From IMG/VR virus record IMGVR_UViG_3300046010_004674, positions 1-29,039 of that record: a stretch of 29,039 bases of DNA. The stretch is one strand, 5' to 3'. The DNA is from a virus. A program made the translations under genes and the position numbers. The notes beneath the pieces are model-generated. The model was given only the letters and a program-made list of their open reading frames with translations, did no database searches and was not told the origin of the DNA. Below are positions 18,030 through 23,682 of this stretch, piece by piece (positions within the stretch are counted from its first letter, which is position 1; the number at the start of each line of letters is the position of its first letter).

Positions 18030-18482
18030 TTATTGATTGCGCTTTACTGCGCTTCCAAAGTAGTATCCGAAGATTGATAGGACAACACCCTCGCATATAC
18101 CGATAAGATGTATCCATATCTCCTTATTCTCCTCAGGAACCTGTATGTACACGATAACATAGATGATAAATAGGAATGTTCCTAGCCCGATAACACCGGT
18201 TAGGTTGAACAGGAAGTCAAAGCTTCTAGTTTTGGAGACTTCAATCTCTCTGTTCCTAGCCGATTCACGATCAGCAACCTCTAACGCATACAATTCCTTC
18301 AATTGCTCGTGAGCATACTTCTTATCATCGGAAGACATCGTTGATTTGTCAATTAAGTTCTTGACAATTCCAAGAACCCCATCGTCGGGTAGTAAATCCC
18401 CTACCGTTTCCAGGATTGCAGGTGACTTTTGCTTGAGCCACACCCCAACCTTGGTGTCCCTAAACTTTTTTCTCTCTTCCAT
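18030..18482 (-). CDS. holin-like phage membrane protein
   Basis: 150 residues. The N-terminal 75 residues are soluble and charged (KFRDTKVGVWLKQKSPAILE, VGDLLPDDGVLGIVKNLID, SSDDKKYAHEQLKELYALE). Two membrane segments follow: FLFNLTGVIGLGTFLFIIYV (about 89-112) and LIGICEGVVLSIFGYYFGSA (about 126-145), with a basic end (VKRNQ). Similar proteins stand beside endolysin genes in many phages and are annotated as holin or membrane protein. It starts 2 nt after the M15 endolysin stop. It could be a holin or a spanin-like accessory; the first is more likely because there is no signal peptide or lipobox. Confidence 0.6.
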   Translation of the reverse strand: MEERKKFRDTKVGVWLKQKSPAILETVGDLLPDDGVLGIVKNLIDKSTMSSDDKKYAHEQLKELYALEVADRESARNREIEVSKTRSFDFLFNLTGVIGLGTFLFIIYVIVYIQVPEENKEIWIHLIGICEGVVLSIFGYYFGSAVKRNQ

Positions 18483-18484
18483 TG

Positions 18485-18946
18485 CTATTTAATTTCAAAG
18501 TGCATCCAATCCATATCCTTTTCTACGCCCAAAGAAATAAATCCGTGCTTGTAGAAGATATCTATCATTGGTTTGTACTCAGGACGAGCGAATCTAGCGG
18601 TGCGCTTTGTTTCTCTCAGGGTATTTCTAGCAGGATCGAGGTCAATCGCTATACCCCAAGAGTGCATTGACCAAGATGAGCCGTTAATCTTCTTTCGGTA
18701 GTTGAAGCAACCGCCAAATAGATCAATCCCTAGCTCCTTTATCTTATCGTATCCGTAGTGAGCAAGCAAATCATTGAACACGTTGCTAAGATTATTAGCA
18801 ATAAGCTCGTGACAGCGCATTTTTTCTACAGTAACATCCGTATCCCAGGCAATTCGCATAGGGTATGGGAGTGGTATTGTAGTTAGGTAACCTGATCCGG
18901 TTGGATTTGGGGTTCCGTATCGCTTTGTTGCTTGCTGAGTTGTCAT
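18485..18946 (-). CDS. M15 family peptidase endolysin
   Basis: 153 residues with the LAS/M15 zinc-peptidase signature: [12 protein letters not shown] (His95, Asp102) and DWMHFEI near the C-terminus (His149), the three zinc ligands of VanY/L-Ala-D-Glu endopeptidases. Residues 40-80 ([20 protein letters not shown]) are the usual helix before the site. There is no signal peptide, so it needs a holin to reach the peptidoglycan. It would cut peptide stems of the host wall at lysis. Neighbours on both sides are membrane proteins, which supports a lysis cassette. Length is normal for a single-domain phage M15 enzyme; no separate wall-binding domain is visible. Confidence 0.85.
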   Translation of the reverse strand: MTTQQATKRYGTPNPTGSGYLTTIPLPYPMRIAWDTDVTVEKMRCHELIANNLSNVFNDLLAHYGYDKIKELGIDLFGGCFNYRKKINGSSWSMHSWGIAIDLDPARNTLRETKRTARFARPEYKPMIDIFYKHGFISLGVEKDMDWMHFEIK

Positions 18947-18957
18947 ATTACCTAGGC

Positions 18958-19176
18958 TTATTGGTCCTCAATACTCTCTCCGTTCTCATCGTCGAGCTTA
19001 TTCAGTCTCTTTACGTAGTAGACTATCGCGAATACGCCAGTGATTATAGCTATTAATCCTGAAAATGCAGAAATTATAGGCTGAAGTTCCGTTGCCTTAG
19101 AGGCTAAGGCAGAAACTACAGAGGTTCCTGCTGTAGCTGCGGCAATTGAGTCTTGTAGGTCGTGCGTATTGTTCAT
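18958..19176 (-). CDS. small membrane protein, candidate holin
   Basis: 72 residues: a short polar N-terminus, an Ala/Ser/Thr-rich stretch ([17 protein letters not shown]), one clear membrane segment ([20 protein letters not shown], about 39-58) and a charged acidic tail ([12 protein letters not shown]). It lies immediately before the M15 endolysin in the transcript (11 nt gap). One or two membrane passes and a charged tail fit a small holin. Sequence alone cannot distinguish holin from antiholin, and there are two other holin-like genes in the window. Confidence 0.55.
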   Translation of the reverse strand: MNNTHDLQDSIAAATAGTSVVSALASKATELQPIISAFSGLIAIITGVFAIVYYVKRLNKLDDENGESIEDQ

Positions 19177-19177
19177 C

Positions 19178-19408
19178 TTAGATAGGCGTTGTCACGTACT
19201 GCATAAGCACGTCTATGTCTGTGAATGTTATTTTGTCTATAACCATAGTCAAGTCCATAAGTATGATTCCATCTGCGGTCTCAAATAGCGCTTGGCTATC
19301 AGAGACTCCCTCATATCCAAGAGGGGGGAAGTGAACGTAATTAGAAGCAAATGTGTAGAACCTTCCGCTCTCACACAATAGCCCCGTTGATGTTTTTATT
19401 AGGTTCAT
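19178..19408 (-). CDS. small protein in virion/lysis region, function unknown
   Basis: 76 residues starting MNLIKTSTGLLCESGRFYTF, with HFPPLGYEGVSDSQALFET and TMVIDKITFTDIDVLMQYVT. No motif recognised, no membrane segment. The start overlaps the stop of the fibre-like gene upstream (ATGA), and the stop is 1 nt before the candidate holin, so it is part of a tightly packed translational unit. It is likely a minor virion or assembly protein by position only. Confidence 0.5.
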   Translation of the reverse strand: MNLIKTSTGLLCESGRFYTFASNYVHFPPLGYEGVSDSQALFETADGIILMDLTMVIDKITFTDIDVLMQYVTTPI

Positions 19409-20142
19409 AGTAGCGCAATTGTGAATCCAGTTTGAACAACTGAATCGGTTAAGCTTACATTTTGGGTGGTAAACAATATGTATTGGTTAATCCCCCAATT
19501 GATATTTGTAGTGGCAACAGTTTGATTCGTGAACGCATCGTCGGTATGAGCGGACGAGTTTGTAGGCATCGTCTCTGTACTTGTTGTAGACTTAAAAAAT
19601 AATTCTCTTTTCATTTGTTGCCCTAAAAAACCAACACCAGCGGTGGTAGCTACTCCTAATTGAAGCGCTCCTGTAAGAGATGGTGTTGTATTTACATAGA
19701 TGCCGATTGTGTATGTACCTCCCGTCCCTGTTTTTCTAGTACGTTGACGAATGGTTGCTGCTATATTCTTTACTCCAAATGTACCGGCAGGAATTAATTG
19801 AGAGCGCATTATTGTTAATGCACTAGTTCCCGTCACAGCAGTAGCATCAGTGGTGAGACCAACACTATAAAGTCCTGATATGTCAGCTGTCGTAAGGGTT
19901 TTCCAAAACAAATCATAATTTGAGTTGGTGTTTTTTGCAAGCACTTGACTCGCTGTTCCTCCGGTAAGCATACCTCCCTTTGCAGTACCTAATACTCCCG
20001 ATAGGTTATTAAGAGTTAACGCTGTTTCTAATTGAGCGAGAGTAAGTCTTATGTTGTCATTTAGCACAGAGTCATACCCCACTATAAATCCCGTTGCGGA
20101 TATAGTTGCTGCGGTAAACTGTGAGAATTTTACATTTGCCAT
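19405..20142 (-). CDS. fibre/appendage protein
   Basis: 245 residues. The N-terminus (MANVKFSQFTAATISATGFI, then NDNIRLTLAQLE) is the same kind of short attachment module as in the 525-residue fibre. Residues about 52-92 contain one GQvLt-W-type unit in altered form (ASQVLAKNTNSNYDLFW). The C-terminal 150 residues are beta-rich and Thr-rich (TGTGGTYTIGIYVNTTPSL, NQYILFTTQNVSLTDSVVQT) and would form the tip domain. It is probably a second, shorter fibre or spike that shares a docking site. It overlaps genes on both sides by a few bases. Confidence 0.65.
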   Translation of the reverse strand: MANVKFSQFTAATISATGFIVGYDSVLNDNIRLTLAQLETALTLNNLSGVLGTAKGGMLTGGTASQVLAKNTNSNYDLFWKTLTTADISGLYSVGLTTDATAVTGTSALTIMRSQLIPAGTFGVKNIAATIRQRTRKTGTGGTYTIGIYVNTTPSLTGALQLGVATTAGVGFLGQQMKRELFFKSTTSTETMPTNSSAHTDDAFTNQTVATTNINWGINQYILFTTQNVSLTDSVVQTGFTIALL

Positions 20143-20288
20143 TATTGTTCTGGTATCATTAAGTTATCACCTTGAGTAACTAGTAAGTCTATTCCATTTT
20201 CTTTTACAAGATAGATAACATCGGGTTCTGATCCGGACGGAGGTCCAGTCATAGTATTCACAATAGCTATCATTAAAGAGCTTTCCAT
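20142..20288 (-). CDS. very small protein, function unknown
   Basis: 48 residues from the ATG at 20286-20288 (MESSLMIAIVNTMTGPPSGS, ending GDNLMIPEQ). A longer reading from 20339 would overlap the previous gene by 50 nt and is less likely. The stop shares bases with the start of the fibre-like gene. The middle (PDVIYLVKENGIDLLVTQG) looks like a short beta hairpin repeat. No known family. Its tight packing with virion genes argues it is translated. Confidence 0.5.
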   Translation of the reverse strand: MESSLMIAIVNTMTGPPSGSEPDVIYLVKENGIDLLVTQGDNLMIPEQ

Positions 20289-20289
20289 A

Positions 20290-20772
20290 TTACCAGAGCG
20301 CCACGATATTTGTTGCTGTAGTATTGCTCGCATTAACACCTAGGACTTGAACAGGAATAAACTGCCCTGCAGTTACCCCGTTAAGAATAATGGTATCACC
20401 GCCAACTGTTCTTACAGAAAGATTGCCTGCTCCACCAACGTAGAGAACGCATCCGTTGTTTCCGGTCTTATCGAAAACCAAGTACTTCTTACCTGATGCA
20501 GCAAATATTGCAGCGCTACAAACAAGTTGTGTTTCGCTTACAATTGATGATACAACAGCGCAAGTTCCATCGGTTGTATTGTAGATGATATCACCTACGA
20601 CAACGCCTCTTGTAATGAACAATGCCGCAGTATCGATCAGGTTTAATCCACCGCCACCGGTAGATGTGTTTGTACTTTGCGATTGTTTTGTTGTTCCTGG
20701 AAATGGAACGTCAACTGTATTGCTTGTGATTACAGCTATTCCTCTTCCTGCTTGTAGCTTTTGGTATGCCAT
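20290..20772 (-). CDS. virion structural protein (MAYQKLQ family)
   Basis: 160 residues starting MAYQKLQAGRGIAVITSNTV and containing GCVLYVGGAGNLSVRTVGGD, GVTAGQFIPVQVLGVNA and the end NTTATNIVALW. Short beta-rich proteins with this start and the GGDT...AGQFIPVQV...TTATNI pattern are common in phage structural regions, and I remember them as head decoration or spike-associated proteins. A Thr/Ser/Gly linker (QSQSTNTSTGGGGL) separates the N-terminal strand from the main body. No enzyme motif is visible. A virion surface role is inference. Confidence 0.65.
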   Translation of the reverse strand: MAYQKLQAGRGIAVITSNTVDVPFPGTTKQSQSTNTSTGGGGLNLIDTAALFITRGVVVGDIIYNTTDGTCAVVSSIVSETQLVCSAAIFAASGKKYLVFDKTGNNGCVLYVGGAGNLSVRTVGGDTIILNGVTAGQFIPVQVLGVNASNTTATNIVALW

Positions 20773-20777
20773 CGTTT

Positions 20778-20948
20778 TTATTTGTTATTGTATGGGAACA
20801 ATCTGTTTAAAGTGTCCTGTCTTTCAGGGCATCCGCAAGGAACGTCAATGGCTTTCGATACAGTGTCAACAATCTTCTTGACACCCGTAGCCTTTGTAAC
20901 CTTTGCGAACGTATCGCCTAGACCTCTGCTTTTACCTGATTGAATCAT
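20778..20948 (-). CDS. small Cys-containing conserved phage protein
   Basis: 56 residues from the ATG at 20946-20948 (MIQSGKSRGLGDTFAKVTKA). It continues with TGVKKIVDTVSKAIDVPCGC and ends PERQDTLNRLFPYNNK. The pattern GLGDT..K.TKATG.KK......CGC..R...LN..FPY recurs, as I recall, in many Bacteroidota phages as a conserved small protein of unknown role. The CGC pair and basic N-terminus might bind metal or nucleic acid. A TTG-started version 27 nt longer is possible but less likely. It is 5 nt before the structural gene downstream. Confidence 0.6.
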   Translation of the reverse strand: MIQSGKSRGLGDTFAKVTKATGVKKIVDTVSKAIDVPCGCPERQDTLNRLFPYNNK

Positions 20949-20955
20949 AATTATC

Positions 20956-21051
20956 TTAGAGTTTCTTTTTTCCAATCCACTTGACCCTGTCTGCCATCAG
21001 AATAAACTTTATGCCGATCTTGGTCAGAATTTTACTTATGCAAATGTACAT
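20956..21051 (-). CDS. tiny basic/hydrophobic ORF (31 residues, possibly 49)
   Basis: Between two conserved small genes an ORF starts at ATG 21049-21051 (MYICISKILTKIGIKFILMA) and ends DRVKWIGKKKL. The frame stays open upstream to a TTG at 21105, which would add an acidic stretch (WEDEYQEFDETDTEID) and overlap the previous gene by 32 nt. The peptide is amphipathic with a Lys-rich end. It fills an otherwise unexplained 116-nt gap in a densely packed operon, which is the main reason to accept it. No family recognised. Confidence 0.4.
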   Translation of the reverse strand: MYICISKILTKIGIKFILMADRVKWIGKKKL

Positions 21052-21073
21052 ATCTATTTCCGTATCCGTTTCA

Positions 21074-21409
21074 TCAAACTCTTGATACTCGTCTTCCCAT
21101 ACCAACCCTTGACTTCTCTGCTTTCTTAGAAGCTAGTTTCGCAGGTGATATTTCAGATTTCGTTTTAGGAGTAGATGCTGAGACCTTCTTTGTCGGTCTA
21201 CAGTACTCGTTCTTTCCACCGGCTCCACACGCACTTCCTGTTCGTGTGTCTACCCACTTCTCCTTCTCCCATCGCTTGAGCGATGTTCCCTCTTCGCCTT
21301 TTCTCACACTGCCCGAAGCCTTCCTGCACTTAGCAATTGCTTGTGACGCTCTTGCCGATGGGAAGACATCGTACTGTGCCTTTACTTTTTTGTAGCAAGC
21401 GTCCTTCAT
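21074..21409 (-). CDS. small basic Cys-containing protein (DUF5872-like)
   Basis: 111 residues starting MKDACYKKVKAQYDVFPSAR, with SQAIAKCRKASGSVRKG, SLKRWEKEKWVDTRTGSACG and NEYCRPTKKVSASTPKTKSE. The SLKRW.KEKWVD...CG...YCRP..RVS..TP pattern is that of a small-protein family found in giant viruses and phages; I believe it is DUF5872, but the label is from memory. The four conserved Cys could bind metal, and the high Lys/Arg content suggests nucleic-acid contact. The start overlaps the stop of a 37-residue ORF. Function unknown. Confidence 0.65.
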   Translation of the reverse strand: MKDACYKKVKAQYDVFPSARASQAIAKCRKASGSVRKGEEGTSLKRWEKEKWVDTRTGSACGAGGKNEYCRPTKKVSASTPKTKSEISPAKLASKKAEKSRVGMGRRVSRV

Positions 21410-21519
21410 TTCTTTTTCTTTTTAGACACCTCGCTTACGTTCCCCTTGAGAAACTTCATAGGTCCATCTAAAGATTTCTTAGACTCGTACTTCGCTGCTT
21501 TTTTTATTATCTTCTTCAT
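21406..21519 (-). CDS. 37-residue Lys-rich peptide
   Basis: An ORF with ATGA overlaps at both ends: its ATG (21517-21519) overlaps the stop of the 96-residue gene and its TGA overlaps the start of the 111-residue gene. The peptide reads MKKIIKKAAKYESKKSLDGP and ends SEVSKKKKK. The double overlap in an otherwise continuous operon is good evidence for translation. It is very basic and could bind nucleic acid or the neighbouring basic proteins. No family recognised. Confidence 0.55.
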   Translation of the reverse strand: MKKIIKKAAKYESKKSLDGPMKFLKGNVSEVSKKKKK

Positions 21520-21809
21520 CAGTACTTTCCCTTCTTTGATTTTGGACTGCCCTGCGTATCACCGCCTGGACCTGCCCATAGTTTTTTACAGGACCAGTAC
21601 GCAGCGGTCAACTTGTCGTTGGCTGTATCGCACTTGTGCCTTGCTTTAAATGACTTCCGTGCCGCTGCCGAATAGTTGTGACCATAGCCCTCAGCCCCGA
21701 AGTGAATTAGTTTTTCCTGCCCGTTAGCGCAAGCCTTAACCATCTTCTTCTTCCCTGGTCTATCCGAAGCAACGACACGGTTGCATTTCATTGTAGATTT
21801 GGTTGCCAT
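21519..21809 (-). CDS. small basic conserved phage protein with RH...SAAYW-type motif
   Basis: 96 residues starting MATKSTMKCNRVVASDRPGK. It contains VKACANGQEKLIHFGAEGYG, then SAAARKSFKARHKCDTANDK and LTAAYWSCKKLW. The pattern KaC.nG.eKlI.FG..G......R.SFKARH......lsAAYW is one I recognise from small basic proteins in phages and large DNA viruses; no function is established to my knowledge. Conserved Cys and His could bind zinc. The start is directly after the stop of the KAMPM peptide (no gap), and the stop overlaps the next ATG. Confidence 0.6.
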   Translation of the reverse strand: MATKSTMKCNRVVASDRPGKKKMVKACANGQEKLIHFGAEGYGHNYSAAARKSFKARHKCDTANDKLTAAYWSCKKLWAGPGGDTQGSPKSKKGKY

Positions 21810-21932
21810 TTAGCAAGCCTTTTTTCCACCTTTCATCATTGGCTTTTTAGAACCCTTTGCCATTGGCATAGCTTTCTTCGCGCTCTTAGCCATTGGCATA
21901 GCCATAGCTTTTTTTGAACCCATTGCTTTCAT
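21810..21932 (-). CDS. 40-residue Lys/Ala/Met repeat peptide
   Basis: A short ORF (MKAMGSKKAMAMPMAKSAKK, ending MMKGGKKAC) built from KKAMPMAK-type repeats. It overlaps nothing at the start but abuts the next gene exactly at the stop, and follows the holin gene by 4 nt. Met/Lys/Ala-rich peptides of this kind occur in many uncultured phage operons, often beside the two neighbouring basic families. Composition resembles histone H1-like tails, so DNA condensation in the capsid is a possible but untested role. Confidence 0.55.
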   Translation of the reverse strand: MKAMGSKKAMAMPMAKSAKKAMPMAKGSKKPMMKGGKKAC

Positions 21933-21936
21933 TGCT

Positions 21937-22107
21937 TTAGATTTTGCTGTTATTGATTACTGACCATACAATACCGATGAGCGTAACTGCAGCTCCTGAG
22001 AACTCAGCAAGTGTTGACTCGTCGATAATTCCTCGCGTAACTAGTACACCACCTAGGAATGTTAGAGTGTGTCGGATGACACCTAGGATTTGTTCTTTCT
22101 TTTCCAT
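21937..22107 (-). CDS. Pam3-gp28-like holin
   Basis: A 56-residue ORF (MEKKEQILGVIRHTLTFLGG, VLVTRGIIDESTLAEFSGAA, then VTLIGIVWSVINNSKI). The layout of two membrane segments (about 9-25 and 36-53) around a short loop with RGIIDES, and the motifs GVIRHTLTFLGG and GIVWSVINN, match the Pam3-gp28 family of putative phage holins as I remember it. The ATG lies 11 nt after the stop of the 103-residue gene, with an ACAAATAGACAA leader. It is some 3 kb from the endolysin, unlike a typical lysis cassette. Confidence 0.7.
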   Translation of the reverse strand: MEKKEQILGVIRHTLTFLGGVLVTRGIIDESTLAEFSGAAVTLIGIVWSVINNSKI

Positions 22108-22118
22108 TTGTCTATTTG

Positions 22119-22430
22119 TTATTTTTTATATGATGCAGCTTTCGCTTTAAGCTTCTGCGCTTTTTCAGCTTGTCTAGCAGATTTATTGAGTTTCTGACTA
22201 GCATACGCTACAGCATTAGAAGTCCCTGCCTTGCTTGTCTCGTCATAATTCAAAGCATCTTGTGCCTTGCTCCAATTCTTCTGCGCTCTTCCCATAACTC
22301 TTTCAGCGCGATTGTTCAACCGCTCTGATTTACCCTTAGACGTATTGTCCGAAAAGTTTGCTAGGATCGAAGATGTCTTCTTAGTCTGTTGACTAGGATT
22401 AGAAGAAGTCTTCATTGAGATTCTTTCCAT
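22119..22430 (-). CDS. small Lys/Ala/Ser-rich protein, paralogue of its neighbour
   Basis: 103 residues starting MERISMKTSSNPSQQTKKTS, then SILANFSDNTSKGKSERLN. The first 25 residues match the N-terminus of the adjacent 144-residue protein (RIPMKTAANPTQQTKKTSSI), so the two share a module. The rest is helical and basic (AERVMGRAQKNWSKAQDALN, then NKSARQAEKAQKLKAKAASY). No known family. The shared N-terminal motif may be a targeting or packaging signal for small internal proteins; that is inference. Confidence 0.6.
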   Translation of the reverse strand: MERISMKTSSNPSQQTKKTSSILANFSDNTSKGKSERLNNRAERVMGRAQKNWSKAQDALNYDETSKAGTSNAVAYASQKLNKSARQAEKAQKLKAKAASYKK

Positions 22431-22460
22431 TTTGATTTGTTATTTTGTAACGAATTGATT

Positions 22461-22895
22461 TTATCGTTTGCTCTTAGGACGCGAGTACGTTCCGTCTGAG
22501 TTCTTTACTGTAAATCCTTTTGATGCCGCTCTTGCATCTTGAGATGCGCTAGAGCCTGCCTTAGCACCTGCCTTAGCACCTGCCGCAGCACCTGACACAG
22601 CCTTAGGACCTGCCTTAGCACCTGCCGCAGCACCTGCCTTAGCACCTGCCGCAGCACCTGACGCAGCCTTAGGACGCGAGTATGTTCCGTCTGAATTTTT
22701 TTGTGTAAGTCCCATCTTTGCCATTGTCGCATCGTTCTTAGCTGATTTTGCAGCGGCTTCTCTTTCATTCATTCTTGCTACAAAGTTTGTTGGGATAGAA
22801 GATGTCTTCTTTGTTTGCTGAGTTGGATTAGCAGCGGTCTTCATAGGGATTCTATTTGACTCTAGCGGCTTCCCAGTTGTTGTTTTCTTAGCCAT
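22461..22895 (-). CDS. Ala/Gly/Lys-repeat small basic protein
   Basis: 144 residues. After the shared N-terminal module (RIPMKTAANPTQQTKKTSSI) it has a unit FTVKNSDGTYSRPK present twice (as LTQKNSDGTYSRPKA near 67 and near the C-terminus), separated by about 45 residues of AGAKAGAAAGAKAG-type repeats. In the DNA these are tandem TTAGCACCTGCC / GCAGCACCTG units between about 22551 and 22672. The number of repeat units is likely variable among relatives. The protein resembles Lys/Ala-rich histone-like tails. Its -7 box (22924-22931) is 28 nt upstream and makes it the first gene of the leftward small-gene operon. Confidence 0.65.
   Translation of the reverse strand: MAKKTTTGKPLESNRIPMKTAANPTQQTKKTSSIPTNFVARMNEREAAAKSAKNDATMAKMGLTQKNSDGTYSRPKAASGAAAGAKAGAAAGAKAGPKAVSGAAAGAKAGAKAGSSASQDARAASKGFTVKNSDGTYSRPKSKR
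22551..22672 (-). repeat. tandem Ala-Gly-Lys coding repeat
   Basis: Within the 144-residue gene, units of CCTTAGCACCTG and CCGCAGCACCTG alternate about ten times with small changes. They encode the AAGAKAG repeats. Such arrays change copy number easily by slippage. Confidence 0.75.
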
Positions 22896-22923
22896 CGATT
22901 TTTGTTTTTATTATTTAGAGTTA

Positions 22924-22931
22924 CAAAGATA
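22924..22931 (-). promoter_or_regulatory. promoter -7 box of the small-gene operon
   Basis: TATCTTTGTAA on the minus strand, the same sequence as before the neck operon. It lies 28 nt before the ATG of the 144-residue gene and is almost back to back with a rightward box at 22934-22941. Confidence 0.6.
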
Positions 22932-22933
22932 TG

Positions 22934-22941
22934 TATTTTTG
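22934..22941 (+). promoter_or_regulatory. promoter -7 box of the winged-helix-like gene
   Basis: TATTTTTGTAA on the plus strand matches TAnnTTTG and lies 16 nt before the ATG at 22958. It argues against the upstream ATG at 22931, which would place the promoter inside the gene. It faces away from the leftward box 2 nt away. Confidence 0.55.
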
Positions 22942-22957
22942 TAATAAATTAAATTCA

Positions 22958-23431
22958 ATGGAATCATATCAATACGATTACTTAAAGTACTGGCGTGTAG
23001 TGCGCCAATTCATCAAAGTAAAGTACAAGCTAACTCAGTCGGATCTAGACATCCTGCTGTTCCTCTACTCAGAAAAGTACTTCAGCAGGGAGGACTTTGC
23101 CGGATACAACACCCTAATGGGATGGGACCCAAACAGATTCAACAGGCTGCTCAAGGACGGATGGATCGTTGTCTTCAGGAACCGCAACAGCCACACCAGG
23201 GCAATCTATGAGACAAGCTACAAGACCAAAGCAGCTATACGGTCCCTCTATAAAAAACTAAACGGGGAAGAAATCCCCGTCAGTCCAAGTAATAACCCAA
23301 TGTTCTTAAAGCGTGTTCCCTACACCGACAAGGTGTTTAGACACTACATCAAGGGAATGAATGCCGAGCTTAGAAAGATCCGTCAGAAAAACTCTGAGGA
23401 CAAGGCTAGGCAGGACGAGCTAGAGGACTAG
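22958..23431 (+). CDS. winged-helix-like conserved phage protein (possible regulator)
   Basis: 157 residues from the second ATG (MESYQYDYLKYWRVVRQFIK). The segment KLTQSDLDILLFLYSEKYFS followed by REDFAGYNTLMGWDPNRFNR and LLKDGWIVVFRNRN reads as three helices and a wing, like a MarR-type DNA-binding domain; GLxxL-KDGWI matches the recognition helix and wing start. The C-terminal part (SYKTKAAIRSLYKKLNGEEI, PYTDKVFRHYIKGMNAELRK) is helical and basic. I recall similar proteins in Bacteroidota phages without known function. It is the only rightward gene in the leftward block, has its own -7 box, and its last 12 nt overlap the end of groES convergently. Late-gene regulation is inference. Confidence 0.6.
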   Translation: MESYQYDYLKYWRVVRQFIKVKYKLTQSDLDILLFLYSEKYFSREDFAGYNTLMGWDPNRFNRLLKDGWIVVFRNRNSHTRAIYETSYKTKAAIRSLYKKLNGEEIPVSPSNNPMFLKRVPYTDKVFRHYIKGMNAELRKIRQKNSEDKARQDELED

Positions 23432-23677
23432 CACCACGTCACGCTCCTTGATGATTGTCATCTGCTCACCATCGATCAGCATAGTAAACGACTGCGCCTT
23501 CTCGTAGTAGATCTCCTCGCCCTCCTTGATGAAGGGAACCTCTGTGCCTGGGCTAACCACCACACCACGCTTGTAGCGCATTTGGTTGGAGTCCTCGGCT
23601 GAGAGCAGTAGTCCCGATGCTGTTGTGATCTCTTCGTCAACGACTCTGATCACTATATTTTTTCCAATTGCTTTCAT
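23420..23677 (-). CDS. groES: GroES co-chaperonin (Cpn10)
   Basis: 85 residues, short for GroES (about 95-97). The start MKAIGKNIVIRVVDEE, a mobile-loop segment ITTASGLLLSAEDSNQ with a hydrophobic LLL at residues 23-25 (in the place of the IVL that binds GroEL), then YKRGVVVSPGTEV, VPFIKEGEEIYYEKAQSF, and a beta end (GEQMTIIKERDVVLVL) match the family. It caps GroEL and forms the folding chamber. It lies 5 nt after groEL and in the reverse of the usual bacterial groES-groEL order. The last 12 nt overlap the convergent gene. It is probably a phage-specific cap. Confidence 0.85.
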   Translation of the reverse strand: MKAIGKNIVIRVVDEEITTASGLLLSAEDSNQMRYKRGVVVSPGTEVPFIKEGEEIYYEKAQSFTMLIDGEQMTIIKERDVVLVL

Positions 23678-23682
23678 CTTGA

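Noticed and set aside
22505-22768. Leftward 87-residue RQVLRQVL repeat frame
   Set aside because: A frame-shifted reading of the AGK repeat in the 144-residue gene.
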